DNA from: Streptomyces chattanoogensis
GTDB taxonomy: Bacteria; Actinomycetota; Actinomycetes; Streptomycetales; Streptomycetaceae
Direction of reading: 5' to 3'
Length of the DNA: 64,000 bases
Assembly: GCF_001294335.1 (NCBI RefSeq)
Contig: NZ_LGKG01000112.1
Span: 273,727-337,726 of the forward strand
The translations under genes and the position numbers were made by a program. The notes beneath the pieces are model-generated. The model was not told where the DNA came from, did no database searches, and worked only from the letters and a program-made list of their open reading frames with translations. Shown in pieces: positions 8,529 to 17,192 of the stretch; within the stretch, counting starts at the first letter, position 1, and the number at the start of each line of letters is the position of its first letter.

Positions 8529-9188
8529 TCACCCGCCGAGTCCGAGGCGTACGGCGAAACCGATGAACACCGTGCCCACCACCGCCTCGACCACACGCGC
8601 GGCACCGGCGCCCGCGTCCGGCCGGCGCGCGGCCACCCAGCGTCGCAGGACATACACCGCACCGCTCAGCAGGGCCAGCCACAGCGCCGCCAGCGACAGA
8701 TGGACGGTGGCCAGCACCGCCATCGTGCGCGCCGGGGGATCCCCGGGCGGTACGAACTGGGGCAGGAACGCCAGCAGGAACAGCCCGACCTTGGGGTTGG
8801 CGCCCGTGCACAGCAGACCCTGCAGCCAGCAGCGCCGCAGGTCCACCGGTGGCGGGCGCCCGGTGCCGGGGCCCGGCGCGTCCGACGGGTCCGACGGCTG
8901 CGGGCCGCGCAGGGCGGACCGCAGGGCCCGTACGCCCCACACCAGCATGACGGCCGCGCCGCACCAGCGGACGGCGGTGAACAGCTGGGGCCGGCCGGCC
9001 AGCACCAGGGACACCCCGCTGATGGCGAGCGCCGCATGGACGGCACCCGCCGTGAGCATGCCGGCCGCCGCGGCGAATGCCGGGGCGCGCCGTCCGGTGC
9101 GCAGCACCAGCTGGGTGACCAGCGCCGCGTCCGGCCCGGGAGTGGTGATCACCAGAAGCGAACTGCCCAGGAACCACCCGCTGATCAT
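8529..9188 (-). CDS. LysE-family amino acid exporter
   Basis: A 219-aa membrane protein of the LysE/RhtB family with about six hydrophobic segments. The N-terminal signature is GSSLLVITTPGPDAALVTQ (the family PGP motif), and the GANPKVGLFLLAFLPQFV segment near the middle is the second hallmark. These carriers export basic or small neutral amino acids. It is the last gene of the minus-strand operon containing the SznF and SznE homologues, so it is a candidate exporter of the product or of an arginine-derived intermediate. Substrate is inferred from context only. Confidence 0.85.
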   Translation of the reverse strand: MISGWFLGSSLLVITTPGPDAALVTQLVLRTGRRAPAFAAAAGMLTAGAVHAALAISGVSLVLAGRPQLFTAVRWCGAAVMLVWGVRALRSALRGPQPSDPSDAPGPGTGRPPPVDLRRCWLQGLLCTGANPKVGLFLLAFLPQFVPPGDPPARTMAVLATVHLSLAALWLALLSGAVYVLRRWVAARRPDAGAGAARVVEAVVGTVFIGFAVRLGLGG

Positions 9189-9234
9189 GGGCGGCCCCCG
9201 GGGCGCGCTGCGGTGGCGCCTGGAGGCGGAGGGC

Positions 9235-10509
9235 TCATGCGGCGTCCGGCCCCGGGTCCACGGTCAGCAGCGACTCGATCCGCCGGATCTCGGCATGATC
9301 GGCGTCGAGCTGCGCCGGGTCCTCATGGGCGAGCACGACGAAACCGAGCGACAGCGTGCCGAGCAGGTCCTTCGTCGGGGCGATCCGGTCGCCGTTGCGC
9401 ACCGGAACGGCCGAGACGTGGTGGCTCTTCACCTCGGCTATGGCATCGAGCACTTCGGCGTTGCGGACCACTCCGGAGGACCGGCTGATCAGGAAGACGA
9501 CGCGGACCCGGCGGCGCAGTTCGTATCCGGAGGGCACGGGGACGCGGCTGGTGAAGTACGTCACCGCGCGGTCGACCTGGCTGTCGCCGGTCGCGGCGCG
9601 GCAGAAGCGGGGGTGGCCGCCGCCGTGCGGGCGGGCGTTGACCTCGATCAGCCGCGGCCCGTCGGCGGTCATCATCACCTCGACATGCGCGGCGCCCCAC
9701 CGGAAGCCGACCGCGTCCAGCACGCCCCGGGTGTAGCGGACCAGTTCCGGCACTTCGGGGCGGTCCTCGGGGACCCAGTCCATGGACTCGTACACGGCCA
9801 TCTGCCCGCCATTGTCGATCTTGCGGTAGCGGCACACATCGGTGATGGTGTGGTTGCCCGCATGGCTGAAGACGTCGACGACATACTCCGTGCCGGTCGC
9901 GTACTCCTGCACCAGCATCTGGTCGTTGCGGATCGCCCACTGGTTGAGCTGTCCGAGCTGGGCCTCGAACTCCTGGCGCCAGCCGTGCCCTCCGGGGATC
10001 CGGGTCACGCCGTCGGTGCTCGCACTCTTCGGCGGCTTGACCACCAGATCACGGCCGGTCAGTCCCTCCTTCCCGAGCCAGGCGGCGACCTCGTCCGGAT
10101 CGTCGGAGCACAGCTGCCGGATCACCGGCAGTCCGGCCGCCGAAACCGCCTGCGCCATCGCGTACTTGTGGCGTCGGGCCGCCGCGAGTCCGGGGACGTT
10201 CGCCACCTCGGGCACGACCCGGGCCGCCAGCCGGTCGGCGAGTTCCACCCCGATCTCGGCGCCCGGCAGCACGCAGCGCGGCCGCAGCGCCCGCAGCCGC
10301 TCCACCAGCGCGGCCTCGTCCCCGTCCCAGCTGAGGATCGTGTCGTAGTCCTCGGGACGGAAGGACCCGGCGTAGGCCGGCGGGATCTCCGGATACGAGA
10401 CGACCGCCACCGTCGGCACGCCCGCGGTGCGGAAGGCCGGGGCGTACAGACCGCCGGAGGAGAAGGGATCGACGATGACGGCGGGGCTGCCGGATGGATT
10501 CGGAGACAC
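9235..10509 (-). CDS. ATP-grasp domain ligase
   Basis: A 424-aa ATP-grasp protein. After an N-terminal Rossmann-like domain (VIVDPFSSGGLYAPAFR), the ATP-grasp core shows RDLVVKPPKSASTDGV (nucleotide-binding loop), QEYATGTEYVVDVFSH, and VEVMMTADGPRLIEVNARPH, the Mg-binding E-x-N motif. The family joins a carboxylate, via acyl phosphate, to an amine. GTG 10509 is chosen because homologous sequence begins about there and AAGGA lies 6 nt upstream; the open frame continues 36 codons further up as low-complexity Pro/Arg. In the nitrosourea operon it could couple the nitrosated amino acid to an amine, but its substrates are unknown. Confidence 0.85.
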   Translation of the reverse strand: MSPNPSGSPAVIVDPFSSGGLYAPAFRTAGVPTVAVVSYPEIPPAYAGSFRPEDYDTILSWDGDEAALVERLRALRPRCVLPGAEIGVELADRLAARVVPEVANVPGLAAARRHKYAMAQAVSAAGLPVIRQLCSDDPDEVAAWLGKEGLTGRDLVVKPPKSASTDGVTRIPGGHGWRQEFEAQLGQLNQWAIRNDQMLVQEYATGTEYVVDVFSHAGNHTITDVCRYRKIDNGGQMAVYESMDWVPEDRPEVPELVRYTRGVLDAVGFRWGAAHVEVMMTADGPRLIEVNARPHGGGHPRFCRAATGDSQVDRAVTYFTSRVPVPSGYELRRRVRVVFLISRSSGVVRNAEVLDAIAEVKSHHVSAVPVRNGDRIAPTKDLLGTLSLGFVVLAHEDPAQLDADHAEIRRIESLLTVDPGPDAA

Positions 10510-10621
10510 AGCTGTTCCTTGTCCGCTCAGGGGAATCTCGGGGGGGGGGAACTCAGGGGCAGGGCTGCGGGCCGGGACGGGCCGCGGCCGGGACCGTCGA
10601 GGCCCCGGCCGCACCACGCGG

Positions 10622-10942
10622 TCAGCCCGCCAGGTCCGCCGACAGCGGCCGGTGCTCCCTGCAGACCTCGGCCTCGGGCAGACCGGGAAAGACCGCGGTG
10701 ACCGTGTCGCCGCTGCGTACGGCGGGGATCTCCTGCCGCAGCCGGGTCAGCGAGGTCTTGCGCTCGTGCCACGGGCACACCAGGCGGTTGCCCTCGGGGG
10801 CCAGTTCGGCCAGGTGCAACGGACCGCCGCGGTGCGGACAGCGGGCCCGCATCACGAAGGAGCCCTCCTCGGTCCGGGCATACACATACGGCTCGCCGGC
10901 GACCACCGCGCAGTTGCTCCGGCCGGCCACGGAGAACGTCAC
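10622..10942 (-). CDS. Small Rieske [2Fe-2S] ferredoxin
   Basis: A 106-aa stand-alone Rieske protein. The cluster motif is CPHRGGPLHLAEL then LVCPWH: C-x-H, 17 residues, C-x-x-H, the canonical two-Cys two-His ligation. The start is a GTG (10940-10942) whose G is the last base of the upstream TAG stop (TAGTG), so it is tightly coupled to the SznF homologue. A dedicated electron donor to the diiron or cupin iron of that enzyme is the simplest reading (inference). It is short for a full oxygenase and has no catalytic domain. Confidence 0.85.
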   Translation of the reverse strand: MTFSVAGRSNCAVVAGEPYVYARTEEGSFVMRARCPHRGGPLHLAELAPEGNRLVCPWHERKTSLTRLRQEIPAVRSGDTVTAVFPGLPEAEVCREHRPLSADLAG

Positions 10943-12366
10943 TACATGCACTTCTTGTAGTCCCCCACCGAGTGGATCTGGTAGACGCACTCCTCGGACT
11001 CGATGATCGCCCCGTGCAGCCGGTTGCGCTGGATGACGGTGCCCTCGCCGGCCTCGAGGATCTGGTGCGAGTCGAAGCCGGAGACGAACTTCATCGTCCC
11101 GGACACGATGTGGCACAGCTCGTCGCCGTCGTGGCAGTGGGTGTTGGACAGTTCGCCGTACGGCTCGACGATGTCGGCCACCGGGGCGGTGACGCGGCCG
11201 CTGGAGATGGCGTCCCACACCGGCGCGTGCAGCTTCTTGAATTCGGGGCCGTTGTCCATCCAGGCGATCTGGGTGGCGAAGTCCTCGTCGGAGAGCTCCT
11301 GGATGCGGCGGTACTCCTCGATGCCGCGGACGATCTCCGGGATGATCTGCTCACCGTGCTCGGCGACCAGCGGGCGGATCAGCTTCTCCAGCGCCATCCG
11401 GCCGTGGTGCTGGTCGATGTGCACATGCTCGGTGAAGTACTGGGTGTCGGCGCGGTCGCCGAAGACGTCTTTAAGCAGCGCGGTGGCCCGGCGGCAGAAG
11501 TCCACCAGGGTGGCCTCGGTGTAGTACAGCGCGCCGACGTACCGGAAGAACAGTTCGTGGTTCTTGCCCAGGTAGTGGAAGTAGTTGTTCATCAGCAGGC
11601 TGCTGTTGAGGTAGTACTGCCAGTACCGGTGGACATCGGTCTCGAGGCCGACCGACTCCAGGGTGCGTTCGAAGAGCTGGCTGTGCTTGGTGTCGTGGAC
11701 GCCGTAGCCGTACTCATCGATGATGATCTTGAACCACTCGGACTGGGCGGCGCCGTAGTAGCCGAGCACATTGCGGATCATCGGCGAGGCCTCGGAGAGG
11801 AAGTCCGGGGCGAACTGGATGAGCCACATACGGGCGGCGCGCTCACGGTCGGTGGAGTCGGTGATGGCCTTCTCGGAGAGGGAAGGGCCGGCCGGCTCAT
11901 GGGCGTTGAGCGATTCCAGGTAGGTCTCCAGGCTCTCGGCCGTCCACTTCCCGGAGGTCTCCACCTCCTCGTCGAGGAAGCCGAAGGCGTACCGCTCCAG
12001 TGCGGGCCGGATCATCTCTCCGAGCACCCGGTTGGTGGGGCTGTAGAAGCGCTTGAAGTCCTCCCACTTGCCCTTGCCCTTCAGGCCCGTCTTGGGCAGG
12101 AAGACCAGGTCGGCCTCGTAGATGCTGGTGAGCAGGCGCTGCACGGCCAGGCTGCTGTAGTCGAGTATCTCGTCGCGGCCCGGGACCCGGTCGAGGTCCA
12201 GGTGCCGGAGCACCTGGGGGCGCAGCTGGCGCCGGTAGGGGTTGTCGCTGTTCTGCCACTCCTCGTTGTCGAGGTAGATGGGGTTGCTGGCATAACGGAC
12301 AACCGCGTCGCGCAGTTCCTGGCCGTGCAGCTCGAACGGTTCGTAGGGGAACGGAGTGTGGCTCAT
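10942..12366 (-). CDS. sznF-like: SznF-type N-nitrosourea-forming diiron/cupin oxygenase
   Basis: A 474-aa protein matching SznF, which N-hydroxylates Nw-methyl-L-arginine twice and rearranges it to an N-nitrosourea. It has an N-terminal helical domain (1-135), a heme-oxygenase-like diiron domain (136-360) and a C-terminal cupin (380-474). The diiron ligands are E192, E218, H228, E284, H314, D318, H321; cupin iron ligands are H410, H412, H451. These equal the published SznF residues 189, 215, 225, 281, 311, 315, 318, 407, 409 and 448 each plus 3. Motifs seen: IIIDEYGYGVHDTKH, EHVHIDQHHGRM, SNTHCHDGDELCHIVSG. The upstream gene is the arginine methyltransferase and the downstream gene a Rieske protein. 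Confidence 0.95.
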   Translation of the reverse strand: MSHTPFPYEPFELHGQELRDAVVRYASNPIYLDNEEWQNSDNPYRRQLRPQVLRHLDLDRVPGRDEILDYSSLAVQRLLTSIYEADLVFLPKTGLKGKGKWEDFKRFYSPTNRVLGEMIRPALERYAFGFLDEEVETSGKWTAESLETYLESLNAHEPAGPSLSEKAITDSTDRERAARMWLIQFAPDFLSEASPMIRNVLGYYGAAQSEWFKIIIDEYGYGVHDTKHSQLFERTLESVGLETDVHRYWQYYLNSSLLMNNYFHYLGKNHELFFRYVGALYYTEATLVDFCRRATALLKDVFGDRADTQYFTEHVHIDQHHGRMALEKLIRPLVAEHGEQIIPEIVRGIEEYRRIQELSDEDFATQIAWMDNGPEFKKLHAPVWDAISSGRVTAPVADIVEPYGELSNTHCHDGDELCHIVSGTMKFVSGFDSHQILEAGEGTVIQRNRLHGAIIESEECVYQIHSVGDYKKCM

Positions 12367-12425
12367 CGGATCAGGTCGGCCTTCCTGTGAGGTGCTGCGA
12401 GTGCCTGTGCGGCGGATGCGGGAGC

Positions 12426-13511
12426 TCAGCGTGCGGAGAGGGTGTAGTCCGTCCAGCGCAGCTCCACGTCCAGCCGGTCGCCGGGGCTCACCGGCACGGG
12501 CTTGTCGAACGGGATCAGCGCCTGCATCCAGTGGGACCCGACGTTGTCGGGAGAGTTGCGCAGTACGACCCCGGAGCCGAGGTCCAGTTCGAACCAGGCG
12601 ACCAGCGCGGTGGCCGGGCCCCCGGCGGTGACGGGCACCGGGATCACCCGGCTGCCGGCCTCCAGCGGGTCGGCGAGCAGATCGAAGTCGAGGAGCTCGA
12701 CGGGGGCGGAGAGGATCTCGTGCGGCCAGGTGTGCAGCCGCACGGGGAAGTGGCCGCGGGTGGATGCCGTATTCATCAGCGATACGTCGAACCCGCCCGC
12801 GTTGCCCACCCGGTTGAGGCCGTCCGCCACCTCGCTGTGAATGAGCTGGCCGTAGACCCGCGCGGCGCCCGGGATCAGTACGCCGCCGGGGGCGAGGAGG
12901 TGCGTACGGGCGTGCCGCATCGTGGGCAGCAGCCCTTCGCCGATCAGTCCGCAGTCGACGATCTCGGAGATGAGGACGTCGACCGGGCGCTCCAGGTCGG
13001 TGCCCATCACCAGGTGGGTGGAGCGCTTGTTGACGACGCTGATCACATCGGACATCCCGTGCTCGGCGATGATCTGACGGGCGATCTCGGCGAGCAGCGG
13101 GTTCTCCTCGCAGGTGACGACCCGTCCGGCGCCGGCGCGGGCGGCGGCCATGGCCAGCAGACCGGTACCGGTGCCGATGTCCAGGACATGGGCACCGGCC
13201 GGGATGCGGCGCTCGAGCGCCACGATGAGGGCGTCGTTGCGTTCGGTGTCGTTGAGCATGGCGAAGTGCCAGCGCGGCACCGTCCGGGCGGCGATCGCGG
13301 CGAAGGCCGCGGAGTGCGGGGACAGGCTCTCGCGGGGCCGGGCCATGGCGTCGACCGTGGCGGTCACCAGTCGGCTGAGCTCCTGCGCCTGGGTCTGCAG
13401 CGAGGCGAGCGCGAGACGCAGCCCCGGAGACGCTTCGAGGTCGAGCGCGGTGAATTCCTCGTCCCGGAATTCGGTATTCCCGTTGGTCAGGGAGTTGGCG
13501 GAAATACTCAT
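12426..13511 (-). CDS. sznE-like: SznE-type L-arginine N-methyltransferase (PRMT fold)
   Basis: A 361-aa PRMT-like methyltransferase. SAM motif I is VLDIGTGTGLLAMAAARAG (109-127), the acidic post-I is CEENP, the double-E loop SEIVDCGLIGEG has E183 and E192 for guanidinium binding, and GSHW (325-328) corresponds to the PRMT THW loop. In streptozotocin biosynthesis SznE methylates free L-arginine to Nw-methylarginine, the substrate of SznF; the gene here is first in the operon, 59 bp upstream of the SznF homologue. ATG 13511 has GGAGGAG about 15 nt upstream, an unusually long spacing across a GTGTGCACAC palindrome (13518-13527). Confidence 0.92.
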   Translation of the reverse strand: MSISANSLTNGNTEFRDEEFTALDLEASPGLRLALASLQTQAQELSRLVTATVDAMARPRESLSPHSAAFAAIAARTVPRWHFAMLNDTERNDALIVALERRIPAGAHVLDIGTGTGLLAMAAARAGAGRVVTCEENPLLAEIARQIIAEHGMSDVISVVNKRSTHLVMGTDLERPVDVLISEIVDCGLIGEGLLPTMRHARTHLLAPGGVLIPGAARVYGQLIHSEVADGLNRVGNAGGFDVSLMNTASTRGHFPVRLHTWPHEILSAPVELLDFDLLADPLEAGSRVIPVPVTAGGPATALVAWFELDLGSGVVLRNSPDNVGSHWMQALIPFDKPVPVSPGDRLDVELRWTDYTLSAR

Positions 13512-13905
13512 GGCGGTGTGTGCACACTCCTCCGGAATGAATTTCCGAATTGACGGCCGCTGGGGTGTCTATTGCCCATGAGGGCGAAGCGGGTCGTTCT
13601 CATCCTCAGGACACCACCCGCCGCGGGGGCCGGGCAAGGAACCTTTCGGAGTGCGGTCCTACTGCGGTACTTGGACAATTCCCGAAGGTCGGAACCCAGG
13701 TTTCGGGCGGGACTCATCACTGATTACCGGCGCAGTCCCGGGAGTTCACCGACTGCTCATGTGCAATCACGTCAACGGCCCTGCCGCAAGAGAATGGGGA
13801 CCTTGGGAATTCGGGCAGGCGTCAGCCCGGCGCGGCGCCCAGGGGCGTCGAACCGGGCTGACGGACGGGCGAATCCGCCCGCGGGGAGCGGTGTGCGGGC
13901 CGTTC
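13512..13905. promoter_or_regulatory. Promoter region of the nitrosourea operon
   Basis: This 394-bp non-coding region upstream of the methyltransferase gene contains the 10-bp palindrome gtgtgcacac at 13518-13527 close to the start codon, and a lower-GC stretch at 13660-13760 where the minus-strand promoter should lie. No convincing -35/-10 pair was identified. A separate inverted repeat toward the transposase is listed on its own. Confidence 0.45.
13821..13862. terminator. Hairpin downstream of the IS701-type transposase
   Basis: The perfect 10-bp arms gtcagcccgg (13821-13830) and ccgggctgac (13853-13862) enclose a 22-nt GC-rich loop that can itself pair. It lies about 45 bp after the transposase stop on the minus strand, so a terminator is likely; an element end is an alternative. 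Confidence 0.55.
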
Positions 13906-15186
13906 TCAGCCGGCCCGGCCCATGGCCACCGTATGGGCGGCCATGGCCAGGAGGGAGAGCGTGATGTGCCGGTACCAGGCCGTCCACGTGCGGATCTCGT
14001 GCCGGTCGAGCCCGGTGTGCAGCCGGGCCGCGTCCAGGTGACGCCGCGCATCGCAGCGGGCCGCGGCGGCGGCCACCATGGCATGGCCGTGGGTGCCCCG
14101 GGGGGCGTGCACCAGATAGCAGTCGGTCCGTGGTGCACCGGGCCGGCGGTGCAACAGCAGCGTGCGGGTGAAACCGTCGCACGGCGGCGGTGCGGAGCCC
14201 CAGTGCGAGGTGTCCGGCACCGTCAGCCGGACCCATTCGCCCGGTACGGGGCCGAGATGGCCCGGCACTTCGGGGGACGGCCACCAGCGCTGCTTCGGGA
14301 TGGCGGCAGCGGCCGAGGCGGTGCCGAGCTGTCTGGCCGGTACGGCGAACGCATAGGCGATGCCTTTCTCCTCCAGCCAGCCGCGCAACGCCTCGTCCTG
14401 GCCGTGGTCCTGGCCTCCGCACACCCACTGGAACGGGACGGACGCGTCCAGGGTCCGCTGGATCATCATCCGGGCCAGCTCGGGTTTGGTCCGGTAGGCG
14501 AGGCGCTCCTCAGGGACGCCGGCCTTGATGCAGCGCTGCGGATCGTCGGTCCAGGACTCCGGCAGAAGGAGTTCACGGTCCATCAGGGCGTGGCCCTGCG
14601 GGGAGATGTAGGCGGCCATCACCGCGGTCTGGCAGTTCTCCACACGGCGGGTGACCTCGGTGTACTGGCGGGCAGCAGCGACGGTTTTGGCGCCTTTCTT
14701 GAGGGCGTCGCTCTGCCCGAGGACGAACATCGCCCCCGGGTGGCCCAGGTTTTCCCGGAGATAGCCGCGGACGGCGTCCTGGACGGCCTCCGCGTCCCAT
14801 CGGGCGCGGGTGAGCAGGCGCTGCATCCGCCAGGGTGACGCGTCCCCGACCCGCTGGGCGAGCTGCCAGGTGTTGCTGCGCCCGCCGTCGGCGAGCAGTC
14901 CCAGGGCGTACTGCATCGCCTGCGCCCGCGGTTCGGGCCGGGCGAAGAGCGGGCCGATCCGCTCTCCCAGCTCGGCGAGGACCGCGTTCAGCCGGCGGGC
15001 GTCGGCACGGGAAGCCCGCTGCCCGGCCGCGGCGGACGGGTCCCAGCCGGTGTCCGGGGACAGCGGGTCCGGCACCCGGGCGCCGGCCGCCTCTGCGGGC
15101 GGCGCGTGCAGGACGGATTCCGGGGTGGGTATGCCGACCGGTAACCCGGCGTCCTTCGGTCTGGTAGCGCACTCGGTAACGATCAC
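13906..15186 (-). CDS. IS701-type transposase
   Basis: A 426-aa DDE-type transposase/endonuclease of the IS701 family, with LGERIGPLFARPEPRAQA near the N-terminus, the block RTNTWQLA-like GRSNTWQLAQRVGDASPWRMQ, the catalytic-core segment FQWVCGGQDHGQDEALRGWL, and the C-terminal WYRHITLSLLAMAAHTVAM typical of this family. GTG 15186 has GGAGGAG 6 nt upstream. The gene looks full length and undamaged. I could not find convincing terminal inverted repeats or target duplications, so it may be an immobilised copy. It separates the nitrosourea operon from the aminohydroxybenzoate operon. Confidence 0.85.
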   Translation of the reverse strand: MIVTECATRPKDAGLPVGIPTPESVLHAPPAEAAGARVPDPLSPDTGWDPSAAAGQRASRADARRLNAVLAELGERIGPLFARPEPRAQAMQYALGLLADGGRSNTWQLAQRVGDASPWRMQRLLTRARWDAEAVQDAVRGYLRENLGHPGAMFVLGQSDALKKGAKTVAAARQYTEVTRRVENCQTAVMAAYISPQGHALMDRELLLPESWTDDPQRCIKAGVPEERLAYRTKPELARMMIQRTLDASVPFQWVCGGQDHGQDEALRGWLEEKGIAYAFAVPARQLGTASAAAAIPKQRWWPSPEVPGHLGPVPGEWVRLTVPDTSHWGSAPPPCDGFTRTLLLHRRPGAPRTDCYLVHAPRGTHGHAMVAAAAARCDARRHLDAARLHTGLDRHEIRTWTAWYRHITLSLLAMAAHTVAMGRAG

Positions 15187-15995
15187 TAGAGCTCCTCCGT
15201 CGGGCGCACGGCTGCAGCGCCGCGCGCCTGCTCTGGCGCGGTACGTGCTTCATTCCAGGTGGGGGGATAAAAGCTCAGGGGGCAGCGAGAAAACGGACAG
15301 ACGCCTTCCGGTATTCGCGCGCATCCGTGCACTCGCACAGGCACTCGCCCGAAGCCCGGCCGTTGCGGCCCGGTCCGTCGTGAAACCCCCCGTGACATCG
15401 AACGGCCCGGCCGGCGACGGAAATCGACCATTCAGCCAGTTTGCTTCCCGATCGCCCGAAGGCGCCCCCCGTGCACCTTTCCGGACCATCCCCAGCGAAC
15501 CCCACGCGCCGAAGACTCGGCAACTAAAAGATAGGTCAAAGAAAACTAAAGCAGAGGTCATGGCGAGATATCTACAGTGGCGAGCCCGCACAACATATCC
15601 GCTGGTGAGCGGGGTACCAGTGGCCCGGCGGGCCCAGAATTGCCCGGATCGGAGAAATGATCCACTCGGGCGGTTTGACTCGAATGCCGTTCCTGAAGCG
15701 GGGCCTCCGCAACCTTCCGGGGCGCTGCGGTGTTCCACAGGCATAGGGCGGAGAATCGACGACGGAGATCGGCGGCACGGTATGCGGTATCCGACCTCAG
15801 GGAACACCCCGGAAAACTCCTTCCGGCTGACGTCGGCGGCCGCCGGAGCGGCGGGCGGAATCCAGCCACATTCCGCCGCCCGCAGAGCCAGGAACCCTCG
15901 GGGCGTGCCGGAAGAGAAGGCCCCCCGGAGGCCAGGAGCCGTCCAGGGGGCCCGGGTCCGGCGCCGAAGCACCGCGCCGGAAGGCCGCGTGGAGA
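15187..15995. other. Long non-coding region with an A-rich island
   Basis: In these 809 bp no protein is recognised on either strand. The segment about 15520-15580 is markedly A-rich on the plus strand and stands out in a 70 percent G+C context; it could be a promoter zone for the transposase or an old element boundary. An imperfect inverted repeat (ggcggaat/attccgcc core) lies at about 15853-15886, downstream of the flavin hydroxylase, and a second hairpin follows at 15919-15952. Confidence 0.45.
15919..15952. terminator. Hairpin after the flavin hydroxylase gene
   Basis: Arms ggccccc (15919-15925) and gggggcc (15946-15952) with a 20-nt loop start 44 bp after the stop codon of the minus-strand flavin hydroxylase. 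No T-tract is present, as is common for Streptomyces terminators. Confidence 0.5.
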
Positions 15996-17192
15996 TCAGG
16001 TCGGCTGATGGCTCGTCAGGGCGCTTTCGACGTCGTAGCCGTGAAGCCAGTCCTGCCCCTCCGGCGCGGGCCTGCCCATCGCCGCGTCGCGCTCGCGCTG
16101 CGCCGCACCGTCCGGCAGGTGGAACGCCGTGCTGTTGCCCCGGGAGCGCTCCTGCACCAGCGTGGTCCGCGGCCTGCGCAGCGACTCATAGCGCCGCAGC
16201 GCCGCGGACAGCTCCCCCGGACCGGCGTCCCGCAGGCAGGCCGCCAGCGCCACGGCGTCCTCGATGGCCTGGTTGGCTCCCTGGCCCATGAACGGCAGCA
16301 TCGGATGCGCCGAGTCGCCCAGCAGCGTGATGCGGCCGGTGCTCCACCGCTCTATCGGGTCGCGGTCGTGCAGCGCCCATAGGCTGACCTGCTCCGCCGC
16401 GCCGATGACGGAGGTGACGTCCGCGCACCACCCCTCGTAGGCCTCGGCCAGGTCCGCCACCCGGCCCCGGCGGGACCACGACTCGCCCCCGGGGCCGCCG
16501 GCGGGCACCGTCGCCACGAAGTTGACCAGCCTCCCGCCCGAGACCGGGTAGCACACGAAGTGCTGACCCGGCCCCAGCCACAACAGCACCCGGGGCTCCG
16601 CCACCAGCGCGGGTATCCGCCGGCTGTCGGCCAGCCCCCGGTAGACGGACTGGCCGGAGAACCGCGGCCGGTCGGCCACCAGCGCCTGGCGCAGCACGGA
16701 ATGGATACCGTCCGCGCCTACGACGGCGTCCGCCACCGCCTCCGAGCCGTCCGCGAACCGCAGCACGACCTCGTCCGGACCCTCCTCGGCCAAGGTGCAC
16801 CGGGCGTCCAGCCGCACCGCACCCGCAGGCAGCGCCTCGACCAGCGCCCGGTGCAGATCGGCGCGGTGTATCGCGTAGTACGGGGCGCCGTACCGCTCCT
16901 CGCAGTGCTTTCCCAGCAGCCCGCGGCTGATCACCGAACTGTCCGCCCAGCGGCGGAACTCCATGGCCTCGGGCAGCACGGCCGACGACCGCAGCGCGGG
17001 CTCCAGGCCGAGCCGGTGCAGCAGCCGGGTCGCGCTCGGCGACAGCTGCACTCCCGCGCCCACCTCCCCCAGCCGGGGTGCCTGCTCGTACACCCGGCAC
17101 TCCAGCCCGGCCCGGTGCAGCGCGAGCGCGAGCGTCAGGCCCGCCAGTCCTCCTCCGACCACAGCGATACGCGGCGGCGTGTCCTTCCTCAT
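15996..17192 (-). CDS. FAD-dependent aromatic hydroxylase (salicylate hydroxylase type)
   Basis: A 398-aa class A flavoprotein monooxygenase. The FAD fold starts with RIAVVGGGLAGLTLALALHR, VVGADGIHSVLR is the DG motif binding FAD and NAD(P)H, and ITLLGDSAHPMLPFMGQGAN is the GD motif. It resembles salicylate 1-hydroxylase and 3-hydroxybenzoate 6-hydroxylase, which hydroxylate phenolic acids, sometimes with decarboxylation. ATG 17192 has GGAGGGG 4 nt upstream. It is divergent from the GriI/GriH genes, so 3-amino-4-hydroxybenzoate or a derivative is the likely substrate (inference). Confidence 0.88.
   Translation of the reverse strand: MRKDTPPRIAVVGGGLAGLTLALALHRAGLECRVYEQAPRLGEVGAGVQLSPSATRLLHRLGLEPALRSSAVLPEAMEFRRWADSSVISRGLLGKHCEERYGAPYYAIHRADLHRALVEALPAGAVRLDARCTLAEEGPDEVVLRFADGSEAVADAVVGADGIHSVLRQALVADRPRFSGQSVYRGLADSRRIPALVAEPRVLLWLGPGQHFVCYPVSGGRLVNFVATVPAGGPGGESWSRRGRVADLAEAYEGWCADVTSVIGAAEQVSLWALHDRDPIERWSTGRITLLGDSAHPMLPFMGQGANQAIEDAVALAACLRDAGPGELSAALRRYESLRRPRTTLVQERSRGNSTAFHLPDGAAQRERDAAMGRPAPEGQDWLHGYDVESALTSHQPT

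Noticed and set aside
8529..13511. Calling the locus a streptozotocin cluster outright
   Set aside because: Only the SznE/SznF steps are supported; the genes for the glucosamine part cannot be assigned here, so only the N-nitrosourea module is claimed.
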